Source: Rhodocytophaga aerolata (lineage in GTDB: Bacteria > Bacteroidota > Bacteroidia > Cytophagales > 172606-1). Taken from it: 64,000 nt of DNA. The notes below the pieces were generated by a model, which made no database searches, was not told the DNA's origin, and was given only the letters and a program-made list of their open reading frames with translations. The position numbers were made by a program, and so were the translations under genes. This document shows, piece by piece, positions 7,477-16,787 of this stretch (the stretch's first letter is position 1; every line of letters begins with the position of its first letter). Location: the NCBI RefSeq assembly GCF_030503435.1, contig NZ_JAUKPO010000006.1:308873-372872 (forward strand), given 5' to 3'.

Positions 7477-10266
7477 ATGCTTAGTAGATTTATTGATATT
7501 CTTCAGGGTAAGTTATTCCTTACGTGCAGTATTGACAAACTGCGTAGTAAGCAGATTTTTATATGGTTATGTAGTTTTTTGTTGTGTTTACTCTCTAGTC
7601 CCTTACTAGCTCAAACCCCAGCTAATAGACCCCAGACACCTGCCTCCAGAGACAGCCTGAATTTAAACCTGCGCCAGGATACAGTAACCGTAAACAATGG
7701 AGATACGCTGCGCAGAAAAGGCGATATACAAACTACTATTAAATATTCAGCCACAGATTCGGTAATTACAGAAGTAGGCAGCCAGATTACGCGCTTGTAT
7801 AAAGATGCCAAAGTCACGTATGGCGAAATAACCTTAGAGGCGGCATATATGGAAGTAGATATGCGCAGAAGTGAGGTGTATGCGGCCGGCGTAGAAGATT
7901 CTACCGGCAAACTGGTAGGTATTCCAAAGTTTAAGAATGGAGCCGAAGAATACCAGTCAGAAGCCATGAAGTATAATTTTAAAACCAAGCGGGCGATTAT
8001 TGATAAAATAGTTACGCAGCAGGGAGAAGGATTTGTGCATGGCCAGACAGTTAAAAAAGATGCAGAGAATAATATGTATGTAGGCGGAGGCCTGTATACC
8101 ACGTGTAATCTGACGCATCCCCATTTTCACATCCGGGCAGGTAAAATAAAGGTAGTCCATGAAAAGCAGATTGTAACCGGCCCATTTAACCTGGTCATTA
8201 ATGATGTACCTACCCCGTTGGGATTTGCTTTTGGCATTTTTCCTTTTATTAAGAAAAAGCCCAATGGCAGTTCCGGTATTATATTCCCAGTGTATGGAGA
8301 AGAGCCCAGAGACCGAGGATTCTTTTTACGGCAAGGTGGCTATTACTGGGCAGCCAGTCCGTATTTTGGAGTGAGCCTGCTGGGAGAAATTTACTCAAGA
8401 GGGGGGTGGGGGTTAAATCTTCAGTCACAATACAAACGGCGGTACTCTTTTGGTGGAAATATTGATCTGCGGTTCAGCCGGCGAAAAAGCGGAGAAGAGG
8501 GCTTCCAGTCAACTGGCGAAGACTTTTGGGTAACCTGGTCACATGTGCCGGAAACCCGGGGAACTGGCCGTTTTTCAGCGAGTGTAAATGCCGGTACATC
8601 TACTTTTAATCAGCGGAATGCCTATAGTTATGGTCTTACGCAAGACCTTAGCCGGCGCATAAACCCTACCTTCAACTCTAACGTGTCGTACTCCAATTCC
8701 TTACTAAAAGGAGCTGTAACATTTGGTATGAATGCCCGTCATGACATGAACACTGTAACTGGCGTAATGAATATGACGCTTCCGGATTTGAACGTGTCGG
8801 TAACCAGGATTTTTCCGTTCAAACGCCAAAATAGTGTAAAAAAGGCATGGTACGAAACGATTGGTTTTTCTTACCAGTTCAATGGCAGCAACCGGCTTAC
8901 AAACTCCCCGCTGTCTGCTGCTACTAGCCTGGCGGGCATACCTATTGGCAATGCGCCAGAGCAGAACGACTCTGTAATAGGTTTTAACTTTGCTAATTTG
9001 CCGGAATTATGGCGGCGGGCACAAATTGGAGCCAGGCATACCATACCGGTGTCTATGAGTCTGAAATTATTCAAATATTTTAGCCTTAATCCTAGCTTTA
9101 ATTATACAGAAACCTGGTATCCCCAAAAGCTAGATTACCGCTTCAACCCTACTGACCAAACTATTATTATAGATACATTACGCGGGTTTCACCGGAGCTA
9201 TACCTATAATGCCAGTGCCGGTCTTACAACCAATATTTATGGATTGTTTAATATTAATGGCAAACGCATACAGGCCATCCGCCACCGCATGACACCGAAT
9301 GTCGGCTTTAGCGCCCAGCCTGATTTTTCCAGAGACCGGTTCGGGTTTTATCAGAATGTACAAATTGCCGGAACCTACCTGACAGAGCCAGAAAAGGAGC
9401 AAATCCGGAAAATTTCCAGATTTCAGAATACAACATTTGGTATACCGGGGCAAGGAAGGTCGGGTAGTGTATCTTTCTCGCTTACGAATAACTTTGAAGC
9501 TAAATTGCGGCCTAAAACGGATTCGGCAGGCGCTAAGCCAGAAAAAGTCTCTATTATTGATAACTTCAGTTTGAACACCAGCTATAATCTGGCGGCAGAT
9601 TCGCTTAATTTGAGCCCGTTGAATTTTGCTGCCCGTACCAAAATACTAAAAACGGATATTAACTTTAACATGACCGTTGACCCGTATATGTATCGGATGG
9701 TGAATATAAATGGTACCAGTACAGCAGTTAAAGTAAATGAATTTGCTTGGAACAATGGGAAAGGTTTGGGGCAGATTGTAAATGCCGGGATGTTCTTTAG
9801 CAAAAGCTTTAGTCCGGGTGGGGAGAAGAAGCGGAAAATAGAGCCTACAGAAGATATGACAGAAACCGAACGTGACGAACTGGACCGGATTAATAATAAT
9901 ATAGATCAATATGTAGACTTTACCATTCCCTGGTCGCTTAGTTTTGCGTATAGTTTAAATTACAGTAAACCTAATGTACAAAAGCCGATAGTCAGCCAGA
10001 CATTATCTTTCAATGGCGACCTGAAAGTAACTGACAAGTGGAAAATATCGTTTAACTCTGGATACGACTTTGTCAACAAAGGTATTATTAGTACCACTTC
10101 TTTAAATATACACCGCGACCTGCATTGCTGGGAAATGGTGGCCAGCTGGATACCTTTTGGCCCTTTTCAATCCTATACGTTTGATCTGCGGGTAAAAGCC
10201 TCCATGTTGCAAGACCTCAAACTTAGCCGCCGCAGAACCTGGTACGATAGAGCCCCCGTAAATTAA
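7477..10266 (+). CDS. lptD: LptD-like outer-membrane LPS-assembly protein
   Basis: A 929-residue outer-membrane protein with an N-terminal signal sequence (hydrophobic stretch ending SSPLLAQ around residue 46). An OstA/LptA-like jellyroll follows (about residues 90-250: DAKVTYGEITLEAAYMEVD, EYQSEAMKYNFKTKRAIIDK), then a long beta-barrel region with LptD-type patterns (GIIFPVYGE, RDRGFFLRQGGYYWA). This is the Bacteroidota version of the translocon that inserts lipopolysaccharide into the outer leaflet. It is longer than the ~780 residues of E. coli LptD, as usual in this phylum. Clustering with the MCE protein and amidase supports an envelope-biogenesis role. The classical disulphide pattern is not obvious. 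Confidence 0.88.
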   Translation: MLSRFIDILQGKLFLTCSIDKLRSKQIFIWLCSFLLCLLSSPLLAQTPANRPQTPASRDSLNLNLRQDTVTVNNGDTLRRKGDIQTTIKYSATDSVITEVGSQITRLYKDAKVTYGEITLEAAYMEVDMRRSEVYAAGVEDSTGKLVGIPKFKNGAEEYQSEAMKYNFKTKRAIIDKIVTQQGEGFVHGQTVKKDAENNMYVGGGLYTTCNLTHPHFHIRAGKIKVVHEKQIVTGPFNLVINDVPTPLGFAFGIFPFIKKKPNGSSGIIFPVYGEEPRDRGFFLRQGGYYWAASPYFGVSLLGEIYSRGGWGLNLQSQYKRRYSFGGNIDLRFSRRKSGEEGFQSTGEDFWVTWSHVPETRGTGRFSASVNAGTSTFNQRNAYSYGLTQDLSRRINPTFNSNVSYSNSLLKGAVTFGMNARHDMNTVTGVMNMTLPDLNVSVTRIFPFKRQNSVKKAWYETIGFSYQFNGSNRLTNSPLSAATSLAGIPIGNAPEQNDSVIGFNFANLPELWRRAQIGARHTIPVSMSLKLFKYFSLNPSFNYTETWYPQKLDYRFNPTDQTIIIDTLRGFHRSYTYNASAGLTTNIYGLFNINGKRIQAIRHRMTPNVGFSAQPDFSRDRFGFYQNVQIAGTYLTEPEKEQIRKISRFQNTTFGIPGQGRSGSVSFSLTNNFEAKLRPKTDSAGAKPEKVSIIDNFSLNTSYNLAADSLNLSPLNFAARTKILKTDINFNMTVDPYMYRMVNINGTSTAVKVNEFAWNNGKGLGQIVNAGMFFSKSFSPGGEKKRKIEPTEDMTETERDELDRINNNIDQYVDFTIPWSLSFAYSLNYSKPNVQKPIVSQTLSFNGDLKVTDKWKISFNSGYDFVNKGIISTTSLNIHRDLHCWEMVASWIPFGPFQSYTFDLRVKASMLQDLKLSRRRTWYDRAPVN

Positions 10267-10602
10267 TATACGAATCCTGCAATGTATGTTGCCAAAGCTG
10301 ATTTTCTATAACTAAAATCAGCGCAACTTTTACAGGATACATACTTTTATCCGCCACTTCCAATAAATACATCAATTTGCCACATAAGTAATATTGCAGC
10401 CTATATCTTCAAATTGCATTTTTCTTATGTTTCCTATCTTTGAAGCGATTCACCAAATTGGCAGGAATAATCCATCGTATTTACAGTAAAAAATGTATAG
10501 CCATTAAGCACCTGTGGTTTGTACCAACTGACGATGCTGGGAATCTATTCGTATATCTATTTTTCAAACACTTACACTTATTTATTCAACCTATTACACG
10601 CT
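10267..10602. other. Intergenic region upstream of the GNAT gene
   Basis: A 336-base gap. It contains one good plus-strand promoter (10414-10442). The open frame just upstream of 10603 is in frame with the acetyltransferase but looks non-coding (YSYIYFSNTYTYLF), so the gap is treated as 5' leader. No terminator for the LptD-like gene was identified with confidence. Confidence 0.4.
10414..10442 (+). promoter_or_regulatory. Promoter of the GNAT-decarboxylase operon
   Basis: TTG, 18 bases, TATCTTTG: a good match to the Bacteroidota -33/-7 consensus. The leader to the ATG at 10603 would be about 155 nt, unusually long for this window. Confidence 0.5.
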
Positions 10603-11253
10603 ATGTTAATTACATCTGTTAAAAATGCTATAATTTATGAAATTCTTACAGAGAAAGATTATGAGGGAACGGTATTATGTGCAGCCTCTACTTTTGTTGC
10701 CGGGGAACCCATGGTCACTGTACTGGATATTGCCAAGAAAGATTTTCTGTATTTCTCAGAGATTTTTGTAAGAAAAGCCATTGCAGATGGTCTTTCAGTG
10801 ATTGCGAAAGATGCTGTAACGGGCCAAGTAGTAGGTTGTATGATCAGCGAGGATTTTGTAACAGACCCTCCACAAGGCATTGAATTAGTAGCGCCAAGTC
10901 TGGGTCCTATTTTTCACATGCTGGGTACGCTGGACGAACGCTATAAAGAACATCATTCCGTAAAACAGGGCGAAATCTACCATCAGTTTATGCTGGGAGT
11001 GTTAAGTACCTATGCTGGTAAAGGCATTGGGCACCGGTTAACCATAGAGTCGGAGCGGCTGGCCAAAGCTAAAAGGTACAAAGCCATTATGTGTGAAGTT
11101 ACCGGACCTGTATCTCAGCATATATTCTTAAACCAATTAGGCTACAAAGAAGTAGATGCTATTGCTTACCACGATTTTGTTTACGAAGGCCAACATATAT
11201 TCAAGCATATTACTGCCTGCGAAAGTTGCAAGTTAATTTATAAGGCTATATGA
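10603..11253 (+). CDS. GNAT-family N-acetyltransferase
   Basis: A 216-residue acyl-CoA-dependent acetyltransferase. The acetyl-CoA loop is seen in VLSTYAGKGIGHRLTIESE (a Q/RxxGxG/A-type motif with Gly-Lys-Gly-Ile-Gly at about residue 139). It is followed by the conserved late strand-helix AIMCEVTGPVSQHIFLNQLGYKEV. The upstream extension to 10519 is low-complexity and unlikely to be translated. The stop overlaps the start of the next gene, a PLP decarboxylase, by four bases (ATGA), so the two are translationally coupled. A role in acylating the amine made by the decarboxylase is an inference. The true substrate is unknown. Confidence 0.8.
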   Translation: MLITSVKNAIIYEILTEKDYEGTVLCAASTFVAGEPMVTVLDIAKKDFLYFSEIFVRKAIADGLSVIAKDAVTGQVVGCMISEDFVTDPPQGIELVAPSLGPIFHMLGTLDERYKEHHSVKQGEIYHQFMLGVLSTYAGKGIGHRLTIESERLAKAKRYKAIMCEVTGPVSQHIFLNQLGYKEVDAIAYHDFVYEGQHIFKHITACESCKLIYKAI

Positions 11254-12776
11254 AACCTTCTGTAAAAAAGAACCAGGCAGAGCCAATCTCTTCTACTAAA
11301 GACACTCCCGGTGAACTACCCGAGTCGTTGCACCTACAATTAGGTGCTGAAGAGATGAGGCGCCTGGGCTATCAGGTAATAGACATGCTGGTCACTCATT
11401 TTGAAGATATTAAAGACAAGCCCGTTGCTACCAGAGCTAGCAGGCAAGATATGGAAGAAATGCTCCGCGAATCTTTGCCTGAATCGCCCAACAATCAGAT
11501 GCAGGTATTAAGGCAACTGGAAAATGGCGTTTTCTCAACTATGATGCATCTGGACCATCCCAGATTTTTTGCCTGGGTACCAAGCCCTAGTAATTATGTG
11601 AGTGTCATGGGCGATTTGCTTGCTTCGGGATTCAATGTATTTTCCGGTTTATGGATGACTTCTGCCGGGCCATCGCAACTGGAGCTGATTACCATTGACT
11701 GGTTAAAAGAGTTATTACATTATCCGGCTTCAGGGAGTGGTTTATTTGTGAGTGGCGGTTCTATGGCTAATCTTACAGGGTTAACCATTGCAGCGTCTGT
11801 AAAATTGGGTGGCCGCCGGGATAAAGGCGTCCTGTACTGCTCAGATCAAACCCATTCTTCGGTTGAAAAAGCCGTTAGAGTGTTGGGTTTTCACCCGGAC
11901 CAATTACGGAAATTACCCGCTGATACCACCCTCAGGCTTTCGGTGAAGGATTTGCAGGAAGCCATAAAGGCAGACAAAAAAGCAGGAAAAATTCCTTTTT
12001 GTGTCATTGCCAATGCCGGCACAACCAATACAGGCACAGTAGATCCGATTGAAGAAATATATATGCTCTGCCAGGAGGAGGGAGGCTTATGGCTGCATGT
12101 AGATGGAGCCTATGGAGCAGCCGGCATGCTTAGCCAGCAAGGGCAACGTTTATTAAAAGGATTGTCTTACGCCGATTCATTGTCGGTTGATCCGCATAAA
12201 TGGCTTTTTCAGCCCTATGAAATTGGTTGCTTGCTGGTAAAGAATCCTAAATGGCTTAACGATACCTTCCATATTTTGCCTGAATATTTGAAAGATACAC
12301 AGCCAAGCACGGAAGAGGTAGATTTTTCTAATAGAGGTATTCAACTGACTCGTGGGTTCCGCGCGTTAAAACTCTGGATGTCACTAAAAGTTTTTGGTGC
12401 AGAAGCTTTCAGAAAAGCCGTAACCAGAGGCATTGAACTTGCCGAAATTGTACAGGATGAGTTGAGTAAATTGCCTAACTGGCAGATTGTAACGCCTCCG
12501 CAACTGGCTGTGCTCACTTTCCGCTATCTGCCCGATCAAGCGGCGGCTTCCGAAATAAACCGGTTTAATAAAGAGATTGTAGAGCGAATGATCGCCAGAC
12601 AATATGCCATGATTGCGTCTACCGAGCTGGAAGGACAGGTAGTCATCAGAATGTGTACCATCAATCCACGGGCAACCAGAGAGGACATCCATACTACGGT
12701 TCAACAACTGACCCAAGTAGCCCGGCGGCTGGAAAAAAGTAACAAATGGACTAGGTCTGTCTATAGTTATGCCTAG
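11250..12776 (+). CDS. PLP-dependent aromatic L-amino-acid decarboxylase-like protein (group II)
   Basis: A 508-residue fold-type I decarboxylase of the DDC/tyrosine/glutamate family. Motifs seen are LHVDGAYGAAG (Asp contacting the PLP ring nitrogen), SVDPHKWLFQPYEIGC (Schiff-base Lys at about residue 316) and HPRFFAWVPSPSNYVSVMGD near the N-terminus (substrate pocket). It converts an L-amino acid, probably aromatic, to the amine plus CO2 in the cytoplasm. Its ATG lies within the stop of the upstream GNAT gene, so the pair is one operon, closed by a long perfect hairpin. The exact substrate (Tyr, Trp, Phe, DOPA, or 2,4-diaminobutyrate) cannot be read from the sequence. Confidence 0.87.
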   Translation: MKPSVKKNQAEPISSTKDTPGELPESLHLQLGAEEMRRLGYQVIDMLVTHFEDIKDKPVATRASRQDMEEMLRESLPESPNNQMQVLRQLENGVFSTMMHLDHPRFFAWVPSPSNYVSVMGDLLASGFNVFSGLWMTSAGPSQLELITIDWLKELLHYPASGSGLFVSGGSMANLTGLTIAASVKLGGRRDKGVLYCSDQTHSSVEKAVRVLGFHPDQLRKLPADTTLRLSVKDLQEAIKADKKAGKIPFCVIANAGTTNTGTVDPIEEIYMLCQEEGGLWLHVDGAYGAAGMLSQQGQRLLKGLSYADSLSVDPHKWLFQPYEIGCLLVKNPKWLNDTFHILPEYLKDTQPSTEEVDFSNRGIQLTRGFRALKLWMSLKVFGAEAFRKAVTRGIELAEIVQDELSKLPNWQIVTPPQLAVLTFRYLPDQAAASEINRFNKEIVERMIARQYAMIASTELEGQVVIRMCTINPRATREDIHTTVQQLTQVARRLEKSNKWTRSVYSYA

Positions 12777-12786
12777 AGCAGTTCCC

Positions 12787-12836
12787 AGCCACGCATAAAA
12801 AAAGCCTGTGTAAACAGGCTTTTTTTATGCGTGGCT
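12787..12836 (+). terminator. Exceptionally long perfect bidirectional terminator
   Basis: A 22-bp perfectly paired stem with a 6-nt loop (TGTAAA); the inner part is GCCTG/CAGGC flanked by A7 and T7, and the outer part extends with AGCCACGCAT. It separates the converging decarboxylase gene and the 143-aa gene at 12845. Confidence 0.85.
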
Positions 12837-12844
12837 ATCAATAA

Positions 12845-13276
12845 TTAGTCCTTTTTTGCAAGCCAGATATATGCTTGTTCCAGGGAAGTGAATTTTTCTA
12901 CCTTCATCATTGCCAGGAATTTTTCGCCTAAAGATATTTTTAAAGAAAATTCGCCGAAAGCACTCTTAGGTAGATTTACAGCTAATTTTTGTATACCTGC
13001 TTCAGCTAACTGCCCGCTCCATACATCATTAGACCATTTAGCAGCTTGCACAGATCCGCCTTGAAAAGCCGTTACATCGGCTATGATGTTTTTTGCTTTA
13101 TGTTTTTTACAAAGATTTAAGATCTTTTCGAATGCAGTATAGGCATCCTGGTCTTTAACATGACCAATCCATTTGTATTCGACCACTTGATGCTGGGCAT
13201 TGTATTTTGCTTCAACATAGGGAGCTATAAAACTTGTAGCTGTTTCTTGTACGTTTTCTTTCACAATAACTGACAT
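12845..13276 (-). CDS. Hypothetical protein, STAS/SpoIIAA-like pattern (143 aa)
   Basis: A cytoplasmic protein with an alternating strand-helix pattern (VVEYKWIGHVKDQDAYTAFEKI, then KAKNIIADVTAFQG, then KFLAMMKVEKFTSLEQAYIWL). This resembles the stand-alone STAS/SpoIIAA-like fold common in Bacteroidota, in which a short protein begins by asking how a query is used and ends with a helix near a conserved Trp-Leu. No phosphorylatable Ser motif can be assigned. It has its own promoter (TACATTTG) and is monocistronic. The function is unknown. Confidence 0.6.
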   Translation of the reverse strand: MSVIVKENVQETATSFIAPYVEAKYNAQHQVVEYKWIGHVKDQDAYTAFEKILNLCKKHKAKNIIADVTAFQGGSVQAAKWSNDVWSGQLAEAGIQKLAVNLPKSAFGEFSLKISLGEKFLAMMKVEKFTSLEQAYIWLAKKD

Positions 13277-13639
13277 AACTGAAATGTATTTTAAATAATG
13301 TTCAAATGTAAAAGATTATACACCGATTGTAAGATGTTTTTATGCCAGTTCTTTTTGTGTGTAATAATTTGTACCAATAGGCTGAGGCTACGCACAATAG
13401 ATAAAAAAATAAATTGATTTATAATGAGTTAGCCTAGTTGAGGTTTTTTGTTGATTACTCAGAAACAGCCAAAGCGGTTAGAAAATATGCTTCTTTGCCA
13501 GTCATGCTGCTGATTTCTAACATACCATAATAAAGGTTGGATAGGTTTACGATTGGCTAGGAAACAGCTCTGTAAGGTCCCAAGTGATAGTACTCTCTCA
13601 GATGGTGCAACGAAAGCAGATAACAGGGAGATATACAAT
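13277..13639. other. Intergenic region between the STAS-like gene and the tRNA terminator
   Basis: About 360 bases. Only a -7 element (TACATTTG, minus strand, 13303-13310) is recognised, close to the start of the STAS-like gene. The rest has no convincing coding potential, and a long minus-strand open frame crossing the tRNA is not a gene. Confidence 0.45.
13303..13310 (-). promoter_or_regulatory. -7 element for the 143-aa STAS-like gene
   Basis: TACATTTG on the minus strand, 26 bases from the ATG. A -33 TTTG is not evident at the expected distance. Confidence 0.45.
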
Positions 13640-13672
13640 AAAAAAGCCTCAGATAATGAATCCAAGGCTTTT
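13640..13672 (-). terminator. Terminator of tRNA-Val
   Basis: On the minus strand AAAAGCCT pairs with AGGCTTTT across a 15-base loop, followed by a T run. It lies 15 bases downstream of the mature tRNA 3' end. Confidence 0.7.
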
Positions 13673-13686
13673 ATTTGTAGTAAGTG

Positions 13687-13761
13687 TGGGAGCTGAGGGA
13701 TTCGAACCCCCGACCCTCTGCTTGTAAGGCAGATGCTCTGAACCGGCTGAGCTAAGCTCCC
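13687..13761 (-). tRNA. tRNA-Val (anticodon UAC)
   Basis: The minus strand folds into a standard cloverleaf: acceptor GGGAGCT/AGCTCCC, D-arm AGCTCAGCCGGTTCAGAGCA, anticodon stem TCTGC/GCAGA with loop CTTACAA (anticodon TAC, reading GUA valine codons), and T-arm GGGGGTTCGAATCCCTC. The discriminator base is A and CCA is not encoded. It is a single-gene transcription unit with its own promoter and terminator. Confidence 0.95.
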
Positions 13762-13778
13762 TTTTGAAAAAGGTGATG

Positions 13779-13809
13779 CAAATGTATAGGTATTTCTTAT
13801 GAATGCAAA
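13779..13809 (-). promoter_or_regulatory. Canonical Bacteroidota promoter of tRNA-Val
   Basis: Minus strand: TTTG, exactly 19 bases, TACATTTG, ending 17 bases from the tRNA 5' end. This is the best consensus match in the window and serves as a reference for the other promoter calls. Confidence 0.8.
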
Positions 13810-13916
13810 AAAATGGCCGTGATTTTTGTAAAAAAAATCTGAAAATTTTACTGACGCCATCAGCCTTATTTTAAAAGAAAGGACGAGTTTTTGAGTTAAT
13901 TTGATACTCAGGTGTT

Positions 13917-13924
13917 TATCTTTG
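13917..13924 (+). promoter_or_regulatory. Possible -7 element upstream of the AsmA-like gene
   Basis: TATCTTTG matches TAnnTTTG, but the nearest TTTG boxes are at 13 and 23 bases rather than 19. It is 225 bases upstream of the AsmA start; nothing else was recognised in 13810-14148. Confidence 0.3.
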
Positions 13925-14148
13925 ATCAGCTGTAGTTCTCTGATGGTATATAGAAAATTTTACGTATTTTGTGTGTAAAGCCGTATTAGAGAAAATGGTT
14001 GAAAACATAACAGCAGTTTACCAGCCTGTAGCTACATTAATCAAAGCCCAAACGTTAGAAATGTAAACCGGGCAGATGGGAAATTTATATCTGAAGCCTG
14101 AAATTTTAATCAATTCCCTGCATTTTTACGTTGTAATTAAAATAACCG

Positions 14149-16692
14149 GTGTCTCAATTACATATACTCTCTTTGAAGAAAGCAATTATTTACATCAGTG
14201 GATCTATCTTGCTACTGCTTACAGCAGCAACAACCATTGTGTATATATATCAGGATGAGATTATTAAGCTATTTGTACGGGAGTTAAACAAGAATTTGCA
14301 GGTAAAGGTAGATGTACAAAAAATAGACCTTTCACTGTTTGATAAGTTCCCGCAGGTAGCCCTTAGCTTTCATCACCTAAAAATTCACGGGGCTTTGCCT
14401 GAACACGAACAGCCATTAGCCTACGCAGAAAAGTTGTCTCTCACGTTCGACTTCTGGAATATTTTCAGGTCAACTTACAAGATTAATGAAGTATTTCTGG
14501 AAAAAGCAGACGTGCAGATTTATGTAAATGAAAAAGGGGAAGAAAATTACCAGATATTCAAAAAAGCTGAACGTACAGACACTTCCGGATCCGGTAGCCA
14601 GGTAAACTTCGGGTTGGAAGAAATACATCTGGAAGGTGTGCAGGTAACCTACACCGACCGGAAGAATAAAGGAATCTATGATTTGTTTGCCGATAACGTA
14701 CAGGCAAGCCTGGAGATGGAAGATAAAAATCTGTTGATTGGGTTAAAAGGAGGGGTGCATAGCAAATATATTCAAGTAGATAAGTATAAGTATTTTACCG
14801 ATAAACAACTGCTGGTCGCCAGTAATCTGATATATAATCTGGAAAAAGATAACCTGACTATTAAACCTTCAGAGTTGCAAGTGAAGCAATCTGAGTTTTT
14901 GATAGAAGGCAGTTTTGAGAATCATTCCGATGGCCTGATTAACCTGAGCATTCAAGGAAAAGATACAGATGTACAAACCCTGGTTTCCCTCTTACCTACC
15001 CAATATGCGGATAACCTAAGTGTATACCGGAGTAAAGGCAAGGTATATTTCGACGGCCAGGTAAAAGGGGCTACTTTCAATGGAGGAATTCCTTTAATTT
15101 CGGTAAACTTTGGCTGCGAGAATGCTACCTTTTATCAAACCGATATTGACAAGCAAGTTACCAACGCCTTTCTGACCGGAAGCTTTACCAACGGAAATAA
15201 ACATAACCGGGCTACCTCTGTATTGAAACTAAACAATATTAAAGGTAACCTGGGCACCAATCCTTTTCAGGGAAATCTTATTTTTACCAACTTCGACGAT
15301 CCATATCTCAAATTTGATATAAAAGGCGAACTGGATGTAGCTTCCCTATTTGCTTTTTATCCATTACCCGGACTTTCCTCGGCTGGCGGTATTTTAGCAG
15401 CAAATATTGATTTTGAAGGAAAATTAACCGACTTGCGCTCCAGATCCATAAACCGGTTTGTGCGGACTTCCGGAGAGATAGATATCCAAAATCTGCAGTT
15501 TGCCTTAAAAAATAAACCTTTGCAATTTCAGTCTGTGCAAGGCCATTTTGTTTTCGACAAAACAGATTTACAGGTAAAAGATCTGCGGGGTAGCGTAGCC
15601 AGCTCTGATTTCCGGCTTAATGGCTATTTCCGCAATATTATGGCCTACTTATTTCTGAGAGATCAAAACCTGGCCATTGAGGCAGAATTTTCCTCTGGCT
15701 TACTGGATTTTGATGAGTTGCTAGCGGCCAGTGCTGTTTCGTCGGATGGCAAGGCTACAGCTTATCTGGTAAACGAGTCAAGTGACGAAGCATACCAGTT
15801 TGCTATTTCGCCTCGCTTGTCTATGAGTTTAACGTGTGCGGTAGATCATGTAAAGTTCAGGCGTTTCCAGGCAAGCGCTATTAAAGGAAATCTACTGGTA
15901 AATAATTCGGTAGCCAGCAGTGAGAACATTCAACTTTCGGTAGCCAACGGGCAGATGCGTGTACAGGGAAATGTAGATGCCCGGCAACCAGAGAAAATTG
16001 CGGTGGCTTGTGCGGCTGATTTTCAGCAATTAGCCATAGATAGTGTTTTCTATATGTTCGAAAACTTTAACCAGGATTTTATTCTTGACAGGCATTTGCG
16101 GGGTAAGGTAACAGCGCAAGTACAAACGTCTATGCTCTTCGACAGTAAACTCAATATGGATGTACCTGCATTAACAGCCGATGTAACAGCTAATGTAGTA
16201 AACGGGGGATTATTAAATTTTGAGCCGATGCAGAAACTTTCCAGATTTATTAAACGCCAGGACCTGGAAAATATGCAGTTTTCAGAAATGGAGAACACCA
16301 TCCGTATTGCAAACAGTACCGTATTTATTCCTGAAATGGAAATCCGTTCCAATGTTTCTAACTTATCGGTTAGAGGAACCCATACCTTTGACCAGGTGAT
16401 GGATTATAAGTTAAAAATTCCAGTGTACAACTTTATGGGTAAACGTGCCAGGGAGGTAGCTAATGAAAACAGTTCCAACCTGTTTTTAAAAGTATATGGC
16501 ACCTCAGATGAGTATAAAATTGAATATGATAATGAAGCAGTAAAAGAAAAAATTCAACAAGACTGGAAACAGGAAAAACAGGAGTTTAAAAATATGCTGA
16601 AGGGCAAACGGGCAGAGGAAAACCAGACGACACAGCCATCCAAAAAGAAAGCAGCAGAAGAAGAAAAGGAGGAAGAGTTTTTTGATTTTTAG
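14149..16692 (+). CDS. AsmA-family outer-membrane biogenesis/lipid-transport-like protein
   Basis: An 847-residue protein with one N-terminal membrane helix (about residues 12-33: KAIIYISGSILLLLTAATTI) and a very long repetitive beta-rich periplasmic part. The start ELNKNLQVKVDVQKIDLSLFDKFPQVALSF is typical of AsmA/DUF748-like proteins. The AsmA-like C-terminal region is near residues 640-790 (NGGLLNFEPMQKLSRFI...VRGTHTFDQVMDYKLKIPV). The tail is Lys/Glu-rich and charged. The family is thought to bridge inner and outer membranes for phospholipid transport; substrate specificity is unproven. The start is GTG at 14149 with no clear alternative ATG before the membrane segment. Confidence 0.85.
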   Translation: MSQLHILSLKKAIIYISGSILLLLTAATTIVYIYQDEIIKLFVRELNKNLQVKVDVQKIDLSLFDKFPQVALSFHHLKIHGALPEHEQPLAYAEKLSLTFDFWNIFRSTYKINEVFLEKADVQIYVNEKGEENYQIFKKAERTDTSGSGSQVNFGLEEIHLEGVQVTYTDRKNKGIYDLFADNVQASLEMEDKNLLIGLKGGVHSKYIQVDKYKYFTDKQLLVASNLIYNLEKDNLTIKPSELQVKQSEFLIEGSFENHSDGLINLSIQGKDTDVQTLVSLLPTQYADNLSVYRSKGKVYFDGQVKGATFNGGIPLISVNFGCENATFYQTDIDKQVTNAFLTGSFTNGNKHNRATSVLKLNNIKGNLGTNPFQGNLIFTNFDDPYLKFDIKGELDVASLFAFYPLPGLSSAGGILAANIDFEGKLTDLRSRSINRFVRTSGEIDIQNLQFALKNKPLQFQSVQGHFVFDKTDLQVKDLRGSVASSDFRLNGYFRNIMAYLFLRDQNLAIEAEFSSGLLDFDELLAASAVSSDGKATAYLVNESSDEAYQFAISPRLSMSLTCAVDHVKFRRFQASAIKGNLLVNNSVASSENIQLSVANGQMRVQGNVDARQPEKIAVACAADFQQLAIDSVFYMFENFNQDFILDRHLRGKVTAQVQTSMLFDSKLNMDVPALTADVTANVVNGGLLNFEPMQKLSRFIKRQDLENMQFSEMENTIRIANSTVFIPEMEIRSNVSNLSVRGTHTFDQVMDYKLKIPVYNFMGKRAREVANENSSNLFLKVYGTSDEYKIEYDNEAVKEKIQQDWKQEKQEFKNMLKGKRAEENQTTQPSKKKAAEEEKEEEFFDF

Positions 16693-16787
16693 TACAGCCG
16701 TTCATATAGCTGCATGCAACTTTCAATCATGAATAAAGTTTAATTAGTAAGATTTATTTCTCTTCATTTTTTGATAGTTATTTCTAT

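Noticed and set aside
13459..13860. A 133-codon minus-strand open frame across the tRNA-Val gene
   Set aside because: It reads through the tRNA, its promoter and its terminator and has no protein-like pattern; the tRNA cloverleaf is unambiguous.
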